Positions 26,916-36,984 of a stretch of 64,000 nucleotides of DNA are shown in pieces; the first letter of the stretch is position 1, and every line of letters starts with the position of its first letter. The notes beneath the pieces are model-generated. The model did not search any database and had not been told where the DNA came from. It was given only the letters and a program-made list of their open reading frames with translations. The DNA comes from Bacillus sp. FJAT-29790. Lineage in GTDB: Bacteria; Bacillota; Bacilli; Bacillales; Cytobacillaceae. The translations under genes were made by a program, and so were the position numbers. Location of the stretch: contig NZ_JAHNZZ010000004.1 in NCBI RefSeq assembly GCF_019039215.1, positions 144,525-208,524 on the forward strand, given 5' to 3'.

Positions 26916-29600
26916 ATGGCTTACCAACCAAAATCTTACCGCAAATTTTTAGCGGGAACAGTAACAGCTGCAGTTGTTGCATCTTCACTAGCTCCTTTAG
27001 CTGGCGCAGAAGCAGCAGCAAAAAAATTCACAGACGAAAATCTTTTCGGTGATCATAAGGACAACATCTATAACGCTGTTGAACTTGGATACATCAAAGG
27101 ATATGAAGATGGTTCTTTCAAACCAAACCAATCAATCACACGTGGTCAAGTTGTAAAAATTCTTGCTCGTACTCTTACTGATGTTGATACAACAGGCGTA
27201 GAGAACTTCTCTGACGTTGTTGGACACAGCGACAAAGAGTTAGTTGACGCTGCTCTTAAAGTTAAGGCTGCAGGTGTTTTCACTGGTAGCAACGGCAAGT
27301 TAAATGCTGCACAAAATATTTCTCGTCAACAAATGGCGAAAGTGTTAGTGAACGCGTTTGATCTTGAAGCTAATGATGAAAAGACAAATATTAAAGATCT
27401 TGATAAAGCGACAGCTGAGTTCCGTCCACTTATCGAGATTCTTGCTCAAAATGGTGTGACTGTAGTAGAGAACTACAACCCAACAGGTGACGTGTCTCGT
27501 GCTCAGTTTGCTTCGTTTGCGATGCGCTCATTAGATGCAGTAAAAGAAGTTGGCCCAACTGTAACAGAAATCTCTGTTATTGACAAAACTTCACTATTAG
27601 TGAAAATCAAAGGCGAAGTAACTGAAGTTTCTGCTGAAGATTTCGTATTCGATGGGGATCTTGAAGTGAAAGAGGCTAAAATCGTAGACGCTCCAGCAGC
27701 TGCGGCAGAAGCTAAATACACATATGTTAAGCTTACTACTTCTGAGCAAGAGGCTGGTAAAACTTATAAACTTGTAAAATTCCAAGGTGCTGAGCTTAAA
27801 AATGCTCCTGTAGTTAAAGTTCCAGCTATTGGTGATTTGAAGGTTACGTCGGTAAGTACGATTACTAAAACAGTTAACGAAGGTACATCAACTACACAAA
27901 GATTACAACTTGCTGTTAATAATCAAACTACTACAACATCAGTAGCTGACCTTGAAAAAGCTGGATATACTGTTGAATTTGTAACTACACAAGATGTATT
28001 TGCAGGTTCTACTCCAAGAAGAAGTGACACTGGAATAGTATCTAGAAGTTCTTTACAAGTTCTAACTGGAGCTGGTACAGAGTTTTTCCAATATAAAGTC
28101 CTTGTCAAGAAAGACGGAGAAGTAGTTGCTGAATCACCATTAAGTTACGTTGATATCGTTGATGAAGATGCTACTACTTTAGTATCATTAAAAGTTACAA
28201 ACGATAATAACGGGGACTTAGAAGTTGAGAGTGGTAAGCTTGCAAGTGACGAACATTATACTTTAGAAGTTTGGGGTAGCCTGTCTTCAGAACCAGGTGT
28301 CTTTGAAGATCTATACACTAATGGTGACACATCGTTCACAGTATCATCATCAAATCCTGCAATCGCTACTGTTACTTCAACTGGTACAATTCAATTTAAC
28401 GGTGGTACGGGAGATGTGACATTTACTGTTACTACCAATGATGGTAAATCTAAATCAATTAAATTCACTGTTCATTCAGGAGAATTAAAAGTTGACGCTT
28501 CAAAAAGTACAGTTGATAAAACTCCATTAAAGTTAGAGCAAGGTGTTGTACAACAATTTGTAGTAACTTTGAGAGACCAATTCGGTGATTTAGTTACTGG
28601 TAAAAATCTTACTAGTGGAGAAATTGAAATTGAAGAAGCAGAAAAGGTAACTGCAGGATCTTCAACTAAACTTACTGATACAGATGAAGCTACAGTACCA
28701 GGCTTTGAAGTTAAAGATGGTCAATATGCATTTGATGTAGAAGCTCAAAATGTAGATGGTAGTGGTGAAATTGAAGTACTATGGGGAGATAACCGAATTG
28801 GCAAAATTCCTGTAACAGTATCTAGTAATTCATTAGCTGCTACTAAATGGTCACTTACAACTTACAACTCTGCATATTCAACAACTATTGATGCAAATGG
28901 TCAAGAAGTCACTGAATTAGCATTTAGAGAGTTAGATCGTAATAATGTAAAAGTATCTGATGATATAACAGGTGATGGATTACGTAATACTAATTACACT
29001 ATTAAGGTTAATGGTAAAACATTAAACGCTGCTAATAAATTATCTGGTATTAGTGAATATGTTGATGTAGATTGGAATTCTGACGGAACAATTTCTATTA
29101 CAGCTTTAAAAGCTGGTTCAGTTAAGATTGAAGTCTTTGAAGGAGAACTATCTAGAGCATCGACTACTATTAAAGTTACTGATTCAAGAACTAAAGTAAC
29201 AGGAGTTACCTTTGAAAGTAATATTCCTAGCATTGTAGATTCTGCGGGTGTAAGCTTATCTGATGTTTTACAGATCACTGGCTTAAAAACAGATTCTTCA
29301 ACTAAAGCAATTGCTTTTGCTAAGGATGCCAACAGTAATGCTTCAAATGGTATCTTATGGGTTGTTGACAGCGAAAATGATGTAGTTGCTAGAGTTCAAT
29401 TACTTGCTACTGGAACTCTAACAGGTGCAGAGTTTGAAACAAATGCTGATGATTACGTTAATAAAATTGTTGCTACTGGATCTGGTAAGAGCGGAACAGT
29501 TGTAGTTCAAGTACACAGAGTAGTTAATGACACTGCAACAGATGCAAAACATTTTGAAGCTGTTGGATCAACTACTATTAAAGTACCACGTTTACCTTAA
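26916..29600 (+). CDS. Major S-layer protein candidate (N-terminal SLH, 894 aa)
   Basis: This is a secreted protein with a signal peptide (about 1-33, LAPLAGAEAAA). Three SLH domains follow at about 36-205: LGYIKGYEDGSFKPNQSITR, a second with GVFTGSNGKLNAAQNISRQQ and a third with NPTGDVSRAQFASFAM. About 690 residues of Thr/Ser/Val-rich beta domains follow, including BIG-like segments (SSNPAIATVTSTGTIQFNGG), as in S-layer arrays. The start ATG 26916 has an AAAGGGAGGAAA ribosome site and a long leader. The size, promoter region and strong codon preference at the 5' end suit a very abundant protein. The nearby secA2/slaP pair probably exports it (inference). An IS remnant follows directly. Confidence 0.88.
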   Translation: MAYQPKSYRKFLAGTVTAAVVASSLAPLAGAEAAAKKFTDENLFGDHKDNIYNAVELGYIKGYEDGSFKPNQSITRGQVVKILARTLTDVDTTGVENFSDVVGHSDKELVDAALKVKAAGVFTGSNGKLNAAQNISRQQMAKVLVNAFDLEANDEKTNIKDLDKATAEFRPLIEILAQNGVTVVENYNPTGDVSRAQFASFAMRSLDAVKEVGPTVTEISVIDKTSLLVKIKGEVTEVSAEDFVFDGDLEVKEAKIVDAPAAAAEAKYTYVKLTTSEQEAGKTYKLVKFQGAELKNAPVVKVPAIGDLKVTSVSTITKTVNEGTSTTQRLQLAVNNQTTTTSVADLEKAGYTVEFVTTQDVFAGSTPRRSDTGIVSRSSLQVLTGAGTEFFQYKVLVKKDGEVVAESPLSYVDIVDEDATTLVSLKVTNDNNGDLEVESGKLASDEHYTLEVWGSLSSEPGVFEDLYTNGDTSFTVSSSNPAIATVTSTGTIQFNGGTGDVTFTVTTNDGKSKSIKFTVHSGELKVDASKSTVDKTPLKLEQGVVQQFVVTLRDQFGDLVTGKNLTSGEIEIEEAEKVTAGSSTKLTDTDEATVPGFEVKDGQYAFDVEAQNVDGSGEIEVLWGDNRIGKIPVTVSSNSLAATKWSLTTYNSAYSTTIDANGQEVTELAFRELDRNNVKVSDDITGDGLRNTNYTIKVNGKTLNAANKLSGISEYVDVDWNSDGTISITALKAGSVKIEVFEGELSRASTTIKVTDSRTKVTGVTFESNIPSIVDSAGVSLSDVLQITGLKTDSSTKAIAFAKDANSNASNGILWVVDSENDVVARVQLLATGTLTGAEFETNADDYVNKIVATGSGKSGTVVVQVHRVVNDTATDAKHFEAVGSTTIKVPRLP

Positions 29601-29615
29601 TAATTAATTAAGACA

Positions 29616-31490
29616 ATAAGGGGGCTGTCCAGAAAGTAAGTTTTGACTGACTTTCTGGCGCCCCTTTCTTTTTAGAAAAACCAAAAAAATGTACAAAAAA
29701 ATCGTCCTATTTTGTAAAATGAAGTTGCCACACCACATTGTAGAAAGGACGATTTTTTATGAGTAACCAAATGATCACTACCGAAAATTATACCACACAA
29801 ATTAGCCAGCCTTAGAAGTAAAAGAATTGGCCCCTACATTCAAATCCTACAATAACCGTCAGGTTCAAGCTATCTTCGATATCTAGGAATTTATACCCGA
29901 ATACCATGTTACACGCAATAGTAGATAAAATGGTTGAGGATGTACCAGATGAACAATTATTTTCTCATTATAAAGGTGGCGGACGAAGTTCCTTTCATCC
30001 GAAAATGATGCTTAAAATCATTCTTTTTGCTTATACTCAAAAGGTTTTTCCTGCCGGGGAATTGCAAAACTGATCAAAGAAAGTATCCCTGCCATGTAGC
30101 TGGCTGCAATGCAACAATCAGATTTCCGGACAATCAATGAGTTCCGTGGAGAACGAATGTAAGCCTTAATGGATGAATTATTCGAAGCAATGATTCTTAA
30201 GTTGATAAAAGAAAAATACATAACCATGGAAAACTACTTTTTGGATGGTACCAAGATCGAAGCCAATGCCAATAAGTATTCTTTCGAATGGAAAAAGGCA
30301 ACTTGAAAATTTGAAGCCCAATTAAAGGGGAAAATTCAAGAAACTCTGGAACACATACATGAATTAACACAATTAGAAGCTGGGCCGGAGGAAAAGAAAA
30401 CTGAGTAAAAGGTAGAGATTTCACCGAACAGGATCTAGAAGTAATTGCTAAAGAAATAGAAGAAAAGTAGAAAAGTTAACGAAAAAAATAGAAAAGGGAA
30501 CAGATACCAAACTCCGTAAGGAGAATCGGCAAGAGCGTAGTAAGTGGAAGAAACCTTTAAAGATGATTTGGGAAAACTTCTTACCGCGACTATCAAAATA
30601 CAAAGAATAAAACAAAATCTTCGGCGACCGTAACAGCTATTCCAAAACGGATAATAGCGCAACCTTTATGCGTATGAAGGAAGATCATATGAAAAATGGG
30701 CAGCTTAAGCCTGGTTATAATGTGCAAATGGGGACAGACAATCAATTTATCTTTTCATCAATGACCTACAGACACACATTGTTTTATCGCACATATTAAG
30801 AAACTGGCAACTACTTCTTTACCGATGCCCAAATCAGTTATTACAGATGCGGGATATGGCGGCGAGAAAAACTATGTATATGTGGTTGGTGGCGAGAAAG
30901 AGCCATGATCTGATTTCCTGATTCCATATTGGTCTTACTTACACGAACAAACACGTAAATACAAAAGGGATATAAAAAATGCAAAAAACTGGACTTATCT
31001 TGATCAAGATGCTTGTTTTATTTGCCTAAATGGCAGAAAAGTTCAATTTGAAAAATATCAAAACAAAAAGAATCAATCCGGATATGAACAATGTTTTATA
31101 ATATACGAATGCGAGGATTGTACAGATTGTCCATTGAAATCCCAATCCACCAAGGCCAAAGGAAACCGTCATGTTCATTGGAATACGGTCTTTAAAGCAA
31201 TGAAAGCAAAGGCAAAGGCATCCTTGAATGTGAAGAACAAACCGCCATCTACGCTAGATGAAAGATTGAAGTAGAAAGCGCGTTCGGTCATTTCGCCGGT
31301 TTTCTCTGCGGGGACTCGATAAGGAGCATGTTGAGTTCGGGATTGTGGCTTTAGGCCACACTCACTGAAAGTAGCAGGTATTCGCCAGCTACTTTCAGAA
31401 GAAAATTCTAAAAGTAAAAAGCTAGTGGAGAAAATCGATTAATTTTCTTCACTAGCTTTCTTTTAGGGACTTATCAGGCAGCCCCCTTAT
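29616..31490. mobile_element. Degenerate IS1182-family-like insertion element
   Basis: ATAAGGGGGCTG at 29616-29627 and CAGCCCCCTTAT at 31479-31490 are perfect 12-bp inverted ends. Just inside both ends lie terminator-like hairpins (CCAGAAAGT with ACTTTCTGG near 29630-29660; AAGCTAGTG with CACTAGCTTT near 31418-31460). No clear target duplication is seen (left flank AGACA, right flank GTGCA). The left hairpin probably also ends S-layer transcription. Confidence 0.85.
29760..31442 (+). pseudogene. Broken transposase, IS1182-type DDE
   Basis: Pieces of one transposase appear in order but in different frames and with stop codons. They are MSNQMITTENYTT (29760), DEQLFSHYKGGGRSSFHPKM (near 29950), DGTKIEANANKY (near 30244), DAGYGGEKNY (near 30846), HVHWNTVFKAMKAKAKA (near 31170) and RQLLSEENSKSKKLVEKID (ends 31442). 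The intact family is about 500 residues. Several frameshifts and nonsense changes make it inactive. Confidence 0.9.
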
Positions 31491-31781
31491 GTGCAGTTCT
31501 AATATTTATTGGGGTTTAGTGAACATCTTTTAAGCAATAAAAACAGAATGATGAACATCTTATTTAAGGTCAAACCATTAATAAGATGTTTTTCTTTTGT
31601 TAAAAAATCGTTTCCGTTAAAAGGAAATATGTTTAGTTATCTCCTAATAATTGAAAATGCGTTTAATCGCTTTTAGCTAAAATATCGTGATATAATAGTA
31701 AAGGTATGTGTATGGAAAAAGTATGACTTACATAGAATAAAATCTCTATGTTTAATTTGAAATATATGGAGGGGTAATATA

Positions 31782-32690
31782 ATGTCTTTATTTTTTAAGA
31801 AAAATAAAAAGGGTGAGCCTAAATTAGATGGCCGTGAAAGTACAATACCTTCTGAGGATTTAGTTGACGCATCCATCGAAAAAAATAAAGAAGATGAGTT
31901 AGTAGAAACTGATTTATCGTTCCATCCTGAATGGAAGGTGTCAACAGAGGACCAATATGTATATAGGTTCTTAAATAATGAATGCCCCCCATTAAAGTTT
32001 GGTGAGATTTCTCTAACAGGCATTAGTATTCAAAAAAAAGATAATAAAGGTTGTGTTGTGACAGCTTTTATTAGAAATGGTGTAGATAGAAGTATACGTA
32101 TAGTAAAGGCTAGTCTAGGACTTTTAGACAGTAAAGACAAGTTATTAGGCAGAAAACTTTTTGATTTCGATGAAATAGGAGAAATACCAGCAAAAAGCAG
32201 TCGACCATGGCAGTTTCATTTTACAAATAAAGATTTATTTACCGAGGAACTTCCTTTAGAGGGATGGAAGCTAGTTTTTTTAATTGAAAAAGAAAAAGGC
32301 AAACATCGACTTGAATTTCATGAAAGTTGGAATAAAACGTTATCAGATGAACAAAAGGAAAATATGCATCGAATCGTAGAATCTATCGATCCTCCTAAAG
32401 AGGGGGAGTTAAACTTTATGGGATTACAAATAAACAAGGTGGATAATGGTGAAATACATGTATTAATGCTTATCCGTAACGGTAGGAAAAACGATGTAAC
32501 CATAGAAAATCTGCCATTACAAATAGAAGATGCCACTGGTAAATTGGTTGCTAAAGGTTCTTTTATTCTGAATCATTTTACAGTAAAGAGCAATACAAGT
32601 AAACCATGGACTATTATTTTTCCACAATCGAATGTTAGAAAAGAAAATCTGGACTTTTCAAATTGGAAAGTAACAGCACTGCATAAATAA
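31782..32690 (+). CDS. Second SlaP-like S-layer assembly protein
   Basis: This 302-residue protein is a paralogue of the slaP product at 15565. Shared landmarks are RFLNNECPPLKFGEISLTGI, SSRPWQFHF, ELNFMGLQINKVDNGEIHV, LMLIRNGRKND, NTSKPWTIIFPQ and a C-terminal SNWKV. The two-domain internal repeat is kept. It has no signal peptide. The start ATG 31782 follows TGGAGGGGT. The coding sequence is visibly more A+T-rich than slaP. No second secA2 is beside it; it stands alone between the IS remnant and the Ig-repeat subtilase. It may serve as an alternative or substrate-specific SlaP working with the same SecA2 (inference). Confidence 0.87.
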   Translation: MSLFFKKNKKGEPKLDGRESTIPSEDLVDASIEKNKEDELVETDLSFHPEWKVSTEDQYVYRFLNNECPPLKFGEISLTGISIQKKDNKGCVVTAFIRNGVDRSIRIVKASLGLLDSKDKLLGRKLFDFDEIGEIPAKSSRPWQFHFTNKDLFTEELPLEGWKLVFLIEKEKGKHRLEFHESWNKTLSDEQKENMHRIVESIDPPKEGELNFMGLQINKVDNGEIHVLMLIRNGRKNDVTIENLPLQIEDATGKLVAKGSFILNHFTVKSNTSKPWTIIFPQSNVRKENLDFSNWKVTALHK

Positions 32691-32710
32691 TACTTAAATT
32701 ATTATTTAGA

Positions 32711-32755
32711 ATAAGAATAGCTAAGCCTTAATTCCAATTACGGAGTTAGGGCTAT
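32711..32755 (+). terminator. Probable terminator after the second SlaP gene
   Basis: GAATAGCTAAGCCTTAA can pair imperfectly with TTAGGGCTATTTC, followed by AATTTTA. Confidence 0.5.
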
Positions 32756-32776
32756 TTCAATTTTAGGAGGAATCAA

Positions 32777-33021
32777 ATGAATATCAGCGAAATAAGTAAT
32801 CCAAAACGTCTAGGTCATTCAGGAAGGAACAGCCTGTTCATAACCGAGAAAACGGGATGGTGTTCGATGATGAGGATGGAACAGAATGGATTGGAGCCAT
32901 TGCCTTTCGACCAAATAGGCCAGAGTGGTTACTCCAGATTCTAGAGGGACACGCGGACAGATCCCTCGCCCCACCAAAAAAACCAGCGAAAAGATTTAGG
33001 CTTGAAAGGAAAGCCTTGTAG
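32777..33021 (+). pseudogene. Decayed small gene of unknown function
   Basis: A good ribosome site (TTAGGAGGAATCAA) precedes ATG 32777, but this frame stops at 32942. From about 32850 another frame reads plausibly as protein (FDDEDGTEWIGAIAFRPNRP, ending LERKAL at 33021), so a frameshift has probably split one gene. Its stop lies inside the terminator hairpin. It lightly resembles the end of the 1394 product. The remaining gap (33047-33208) carries only the upstream region of the next gene. Confidence 0.35.
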
Positions 33022-33046
33022 AGAGTAAAATCTCTGCGAGGCTTTT
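33011..33046 (+). terminator. Repeated terminator, copy 1
   Basis: AAGCCTTGTAGAGA, GTAAAA loop, TCTCTGCGAGGCTTTTT. Near-identical hairpins lie at 38604, 43901 and 48872. Confidence 0.8.
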
Positions 33047-33208
33047 TGTATTTTCAGAAAAGAAGTATGGTAGAATAGAATCGCAACTATTAGACTAGTT
33101 TCGCATATATAAAAATATTGTTAGGAATCGTGTCGAAAAGGATTCTTTTGACACCCCACAAACGGATTAAACCGTTGATATAAGCATTTATAGAGAGAGG
33201 AATGAATT

Positions 33209-36200
33209 TTGATTAAGAAATTATTAGCTTTATTACTAACTACTTTACTAGTTTTTGAAAGTTCCCTGTTTAATGTAACGCAAGTGTTTGCTGAATACCC
33301 TGATAATAGTAGCGAAAAAAAAGTAATAGCTGAGAATACCACAAATACTAACGAGGCAATTGAACAATTAAGTAAAAAATTACAGGATAATATTAAGATT
33401 AGGGTCATAGTTGGTATTAAAGATGGTAGTCAAATGCCGGATGGTATAACGAGCAGTAGGGCGATTGAAAGTGTGCAAAGAAAATTAATAAGGGAATTAG
33501 ATCAGGTGATGGAACTTTCAGAAAGTGAAGTTAAGAAATTTAAAACTATTCCTTTCGCTGTTCTTACTGTTAACAGGGAAGGGTTTGAATCCTTATTACA
33601 AAATCCAAATGTTGTAAGTGTTGAGGAAGATGTCCCCACCCCGCTTTTAATGGCTGAGAGTAATGGAGTAATTGGATCGAATATCGCTTGGGATATAGGA
33701 TTCACAGGTAAAGGTCAAACCGTTGCCGTTTTGGATACGGGTGTAGATAAAAATCATCCTTTCTTAAAAGGTAAAATAGTTTCTGAAGCCTGCTATTCAA
33801 CGAATGAATCTATTTACGGTTCAAAAACACTTTGCCCTGATGGAAAGGAAAAATCTATTGCAACAGGGTCAGGAATGGACTGTAATAAATCGTTTGAAGG
33901 TTGTGGACACGGAACCCATGTTTCAGGAACGGTGGCTGGAAAGGAAACCCCATATTTAGGGAAGAAGTTATCAGGTGTTGCTAAGGATGCAAATATTATA
34001 GCGATTCAAGTATTTTCGAAGTTTCCGAAGTGGGGTGGCGGTTACGAAGTTCTATCATGGTCATCTGATCAAATTTTAGCACTTGAACGAGTTTTTTTAC
34101 TAAAAAATCAATATAACATTGCTTCTGTAAATATGAGTTTAGGAGGGGGAAGTTATTCCACCAATTGTGATGAGCAGGAAAGTGGCTTCTTTGGTAGAAA
34201 ACTCATTATTAACAAACTAACTCAAGAAGGAATTGCTGTAGTCATTGCATCTGGAAACGATGGATTTAAAGATAGTATTTCCGCACCAGCCTGTATTTCT
34301 TCAGCAGTAAGTGTTGGAGCCACTTCAAAAAGTGATGAAGTAGCATGGTTTTCGAATAGTTCTAAAGATCTTGATTTATTAGCTCCTGGAATGAGTATTA
34401 CTTCTTCTGTGCCTGGTTCTAAATATGATTCTTGGGATGGTACTTCCATGGCAACACCTCACGTTGCTGGGGCATGGGCAGTTTTAAAAGAAATGAAACC
34501 TGACGCTACAGTTAATGAAGTGTTAACTTTTCTCCAATCTACAGGAAAGCCAGTTACAGATTATAATGAAATTACTAAATCAAGAATTGATCTTAGTAAA
34601 ATTGGTGAATTTACTCAAGTCGTTGTTTCGTTGTCAGCAGACCCATCAGAAGTGGTTCTAAGCCAAGGTAAAACGAGACAATTAAAAATCACTGCTAATT
34701 ATTCAGACAACACAGATCAAGATGTAACAAATGAAGTTATTTACACGAGTAGCGATACGAAAAGAGCTGTAATAAGCAAAGAGGGGCTTATTACGATACC
34801 GGCAAATGCAACGAATGGAACGGTTGCAATTACTGCTAAGCTTGGAAATCGTTCTGTTGTTATTCCAGTGAAAGTAGAGCAGGAAATTAGAGAAATAAAG
34901 CTTAACCAATCAAGTATTTTACTAGAGTCAGGGAAAACAATATATTTTAAATTAACAGCTAATTATTCAGATGGAAAGATTGTTGATGTAACCCGTTTAG
35001 CGAAATTCGACATCATAAAAGATGGGAATGAGTCCGAACAGCCTAAATCTGTTAAAGAACACTTTACTACAATCAATGGTACATTGAAGGCTTTATCAAC
35101 GGCAGAAAAAGGAACATACACACTAATTGCAAAATATCAAAATAAAGAAACAAGCTCAGAGTTAGAGTACAAGCCTGTATTAACGAAAATTACCGCAGAT
35201 ACTCAAAAGCCCGTGCTAAACCCTGGAAATAAACAACCGTTGAAAATTACTGTCCACTTTTCAGATGGTAGTGAAGAAAATATTACGACAAAAGCAACGT
35301 ATACAAGCAGTAATACACGTCTTGCGAATATAGCTGAAGTAGTTGTAGAAGGTGAACAAGCCAAGGAGTTTATGATAGATATTCCTGAAAACGCATCAAA
35401 AGGAACGGCAAAAATCACTGTAAAATATGGCGGACTTTCTGCGGTTATTTCAGTAACCGTTGAGCCTGAACTATATGAAATAAAGCTAAACCAATCCAAT
35501 ATCCATTTAGAGTTAGGAAGAACTGCAAGTTACAATTTAACAGCAACCTATAGTGATCGTACAAGTAAAGATATAACACGGTTAGCAGAATATGAAATCA
35601 AAAATGCATCTGGAGAGACTATCGCAGATCAGATTACATTAAGCAATGGCATACTGAGAACTCTAAACACCGCAGAAAAAGGGACTTATACAATAATAGC
35701 AAAATATCAAAACAAAGTAGTAAGTGCAGAACTTGAAGTCAAGCCAGTATTAACAAAAATCACCGCAGAGTCTCAGAAGCTAGTATTAAATCCTGGGAAG
35801 ATACATCAATTAAAAATTACCGCACACTATTCAGATAGCAGCACTGAGGTGATTACTACACAAGCTACATACACGTCTAACAATGTGAAAAGGGGAACAG
35901 TTAACGAAAGTGGATTAATTACTATTCTAGCAGATGCAATAAAGGGAACAGTCGATTTCACTGCTAAATATGGTAGTCGCACAGTTGTTGTTTCTGTAAC
36001 AATTGAACCAGAGCTTACAGAAATAGAGCTAGGCCAATCCAATATCCTAATAGAGTTAGGTAGCAATGCTCGATATAAGCTAACAGCAACCTACAAAGAT
36101 GGCACAAGTAAAGACATCACACGCTTGGCAAATTATGAAATTAAAAATGCATCAGGCAAAACCATAACAAATCAAATCACAGCAACTAATGGTACATTAA

Positions 36201-36556
36201 AAGCTTTAGCAACCGCGGAAAAAGGCACGTACACGTTTATTGCTAAATACCAAGATAAAGAAGTAACAGCTGAGTTAGAAGTCAAGCCAGTATTAACGAA
36301 AATCACTACTGAATCCCAAAAAATCACACTAAAACCAAGTAGCACACAACAATTAGATATTACTGCACATTATTCGGATGGAAGTACTAAAGTTGCCACT
36401 TCACAAGCAACTTATACAAGCGGTAATGTAAAAAGGGCAATAGTAAGTGCAGATGGATTAATCACAGTCCCTGCTGAAGCAACAAGAGGAACAGTTAATA
36501 TTACAGTGAAATATGGAAATCGTTCAGTCGTCATTTATGTAACGGTAACGCCTTAA
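33209..36556 (+). CDS. Secreted subtilase with alternating Ig-like repeats, 1115 aa
   Basis: The start is TTG 33209 after AGAGAGAGG. A signal peptide ends near FAEY (residue about 29), then a propeptide. The S8 domain has Asp176 (VLDTGVD), His234 (HGTHVSG) and Ser413 (GTSMATPHVAG). From about residue 470 there are seven Ig-like units in an A-B-A-B-A-B-A pattern of two alternating types. The A type has KITANYSD... TYTSSN...GLITIPA. The B type has IKLNQSNI...YKLTATYSD... AEKGTYT-IAKYQ. The repeat units are very similar, so they expanded recently. No SLH or sortase signal follows; the repeats may reach through the wall. The protein differs clearly from the subtilase at 19190 in its C terminus. 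Confidence 0.9.
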   Translation: MIKKLLALLLTTLLVFESSLFNVTQVFAEYPDNSSEKKVIAENTTNTNEAIEQLSKKLQDNIKIRVIVGIKDGSQMPDGITSSRAIESVQRKLIRELDQVMELSESEVKKFKTIPFAVLTVNREGFESLLQNPNVVSVEEDVPTPLLMAESNGVIGSNIAWDIGFTGKGQTVAVLDTGVDKNHPFLKGKIVSEACYSTNESIYGSKTLCPDGKEKSIATGSGMDCNKSFEGCGHGTHVSGTVAGKETPYLGKKLSGVAKDANIIAIQVFSKFPKWGGGYEVLSWSSDQILALERVFLLKNQYNIASVNMSLGGGSYSTNCDEQESGFFGRKLIINKLTQEGIAVVIASGNDGFKDSISAPACISSAVSVGATSKSDEVAWFSNSSKDLDLLAPGMSITSSVPGSKYDSWDGTSMATPHVAGAWAVLKEMKPDATVNEVLTFLQSTGKPVTDYNEITKSRIDLSKIGEFTQVVVSLSADPSEVVLSQGKTRQLKITANYSDNTDQDVTNEVIYTSSDTKRAVISKEGLITIPANATNGTVAITAKLGNRSVVIPVKVEQEIREIKLNQSSILLESGKTIYFKLTANYSDGKIVDVTRLAKFDIIKDGNESEQPKSVKEHFTTINGTLKALSTAEKGTYTLIAKYQNKETSSELEYKPVLTKITADTQKPVLNPGNKQPLKITVHFSDGSEENITTKATYTSSNTRLANIAEVVVEGEQAKEFMIDIPENASKGTAKITVKYGGLSAVISVTVEPELYEIKLNQSNIHLELGRTASYNLTATYSDRTSKDITRLAEYEIKNASGETIADQITLSNGILRTLNTAEKGTYTIIAKYQNKVVSAELEVKPVLTKITAESQKLVLNPGKIHQLKITAHYSDSSTEVITTQATYTSNNVKRGTVNESGLITILADAIKGTVDFTAKYGSRTVVVSVTIEPELTEIELGQSNILIELGSNARYKLTATYKDGTSKDITRLANYEIKNASGKTITNQITATNGTLKALATAEKGTYTFIAKYQDKEVTAELEVKPVLTKITTESQKITLKPSSTQQLDITAHYSDGSTKVATSQATYTSGNVKRAIVSADGLITVPAEATRGTVNITVKYGNRSVVIYVTVTP

Positions 36557-36617
36557 TCTAGAGGGTGACACGGGGAAGTTATCTGGTACTGTTAAATATC
36601 CCTAATGAAGCAAGTGG

Positions 36618-36660
36618 AAGAGTTATCGCATTTAAAGTGGTAGCTCTTTTCTTTTTGGAG
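36618..36660 (+). terminator. Probable terminator after the Ig-repeat subtilase
   Basis: GAAGAGTTATCGC pairs with GGTAGCTCTTTTC, then a T-rich stretch. The same GAAGAGTTATCGC element forms a terminator at 55809-55844. The rest of 36557-36984 has no supported gene; the open frame 36565-36747 is read through this hairpin. Confidence 0.55.
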
Positions 36661-36984
36661 AAATGGGGCCAACAAGAGACAAGAGAACAAGTCAGTCTCT
36701 TATCTTTCATATATTTACATTTGGTGGAATTGATTCAGTTCCCGTAAAGATAAGTTTCTATTAGGACTTTCTGTTATGTGGTGTACCAATTCAAAGAGGG
36801 AAAAGTGTAGATAGGTTCTAGAAATCGGTGTTAGACACATCTTGTGGATAAAAAGGAGATAGCCATAAAAATGTTTTTTTCATTTTGTTTTATATGGCTT
36901 AAAGATTATGATAAAATACCATTAGATGGATAAAAATTCAATTCTTGGGTGCATAAATAGAGATTTAAAAGGAGGGTTTTGAAG

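Noticed and set aside
36565-36747. Plus-strand open frame of 60 codons
   Set aside because: It is read through a terminator hairpin and dispersed repeat sequence and has no ribosome site.
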